Positions 63,930 to 64,000 of a stretch of DNA of 64,000 nt are shown one piece after another. This stretch comes from Corallococcus sp. AS-1-6. GTDB taxonomy: Bacteria; Myxococcota; Myxococcia; Myxococcales; Myxococcaceae. Positions within the stretch are counted from its first letter, which is position 1; every line of letters starts with the position of its first letter. The position numbers were made by a program, and so were the translations under genes. The stretch lies in assembly GCF_020037015.1 (NCBI RefSeq), contig NZ_JAIQDE010000006.1:302676-366675 (forward strand). Reading direction: 5' to 3'. Below the pieces are notes generated by a model, which was not told the origin of the DNA, did no database searches, and saw only the letters and a program-made list of their open reading frames with translations.

Positions 63930-64000
63930 TTGATCAGATACGTGACGGTCCTCGAGGAGGAGCGCGAGCGCCGAGTCTGCGGAGGCACAGCGGGCAGTGG
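63930..64000 (+). CDS. Possible start of an unidentified gene, cut by edge
   Basis: An open frame from a TTG at 63930 (or GTG at 63942) to the edge reads MIRYVTVLEEERERRVCGGT in part. It is charged and helical. No ribosome binding site can be judged reliably and if the promoter at 63898-63927 is real, the true start lies further right. Too short to assign. Confidence 0.2.
   Translation, partial: MIRYVTVLEEERERRVCGGTAGS

Overview
The window reads as chromosomal DNA of a fruiting myxobacterium (Myxococcota, Myxococcaceae; Corallococcus- or Myxococcus-like). The evidence is the very high GC content, the two large multi-domain chemosensory clusters, abundant His-Asp signalling genes, a CarC-type phytoene desaturase behind an ECF-type promoter, and genes packed with 4-base ATGA/GTGA overlaps. 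No tRNA, rRNA, CRISPR array, insertion sequence or prophage was seen.

Layout. (1) 1-14.6 kb is mixed housekeeping: a partial lipoprotein, a membrane-linked GTPase whose 3' end overlaps a convergent M23 peptidase gene by 171 bases, a TetR regulator with a perfect palindromic operator and a downstream sterol-desaturase-family gene, pgi, a NodS-like methyltransferase, an SDR, a WGR-like protein, cydAB, a holin-X/DUF3618 pair and an ADP-ribosylglycohydrolase. (2) 15-19.2 kb carries atpG, atpD and atpC on the minus strand. There is no atpA, atpH or F0 gene beside them, and a small exported-protein gene lies between atpD and atpC. (3) 19.3-28.7 kb holds a SanA/YdcF-like protein, a chimera of an SMI1/KNR4 domain with a histone-H1-like tail, a thioredoxin-like protein, an ABC exporter, a tandem UspA protein, CsbD, a six-helix methyl-accepting protein and a VOC protein. 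(4) 28.7-31.0 kb is a two-gene overlapping minus-strand unit, a dGTPase (HD family) plus a PAP/CCA-like nucleotidyltransferase. Its GC content is somewhat lower and it is the best candidate for an accessory, possibly defensive, system. (5) At 31.1-32.7 kb is the phytoene desaturase gene.

(6) 32.9-40.7 kb is a complete chemosensory operon (CheW, CheR-TPR, CheW, CHASE3 MCP, CheA-REC, CheB). Its domain content matches the Pseudomonas Wsp system, but no GGDEF (WspR) gene follows. It is succeeded by a PAS-GAF histidine kinase, a KefB-type antiporter and a DctA-type symporter. (7) 45.7-51.5 kb holds a stand-alone receiver, a small exported protein, a histidine kinase with a NtrC-type sigma-54 activator, and another PAS kinase. 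A sigma-54-type promoter with two tandem palindromes upstream sits at 46.2-46.3 kb. (8) 51.5-61.2 kb is a second chemosensory operon on the minus strand (CheY, CheA, CheW, a very long soluble MCP, a HEAT-repeat protein, CheR, CheB), resembling the M. xanthus Che7 arrangement with its HEAT protein Cpc7. (9) 61.4-64.0 kb has a REC-PAS-kinase and two paralogous stand-alone receivers facing tail to tail, then a probable promoter and the start of an unidentified gene running off the edge.

Overall, the right-hand half is a signalling island with two chemosensory arrays, four separate histidine kinases and several receivers. The left half is ordinary metabolism and envelope functions with a few unusual architectures.
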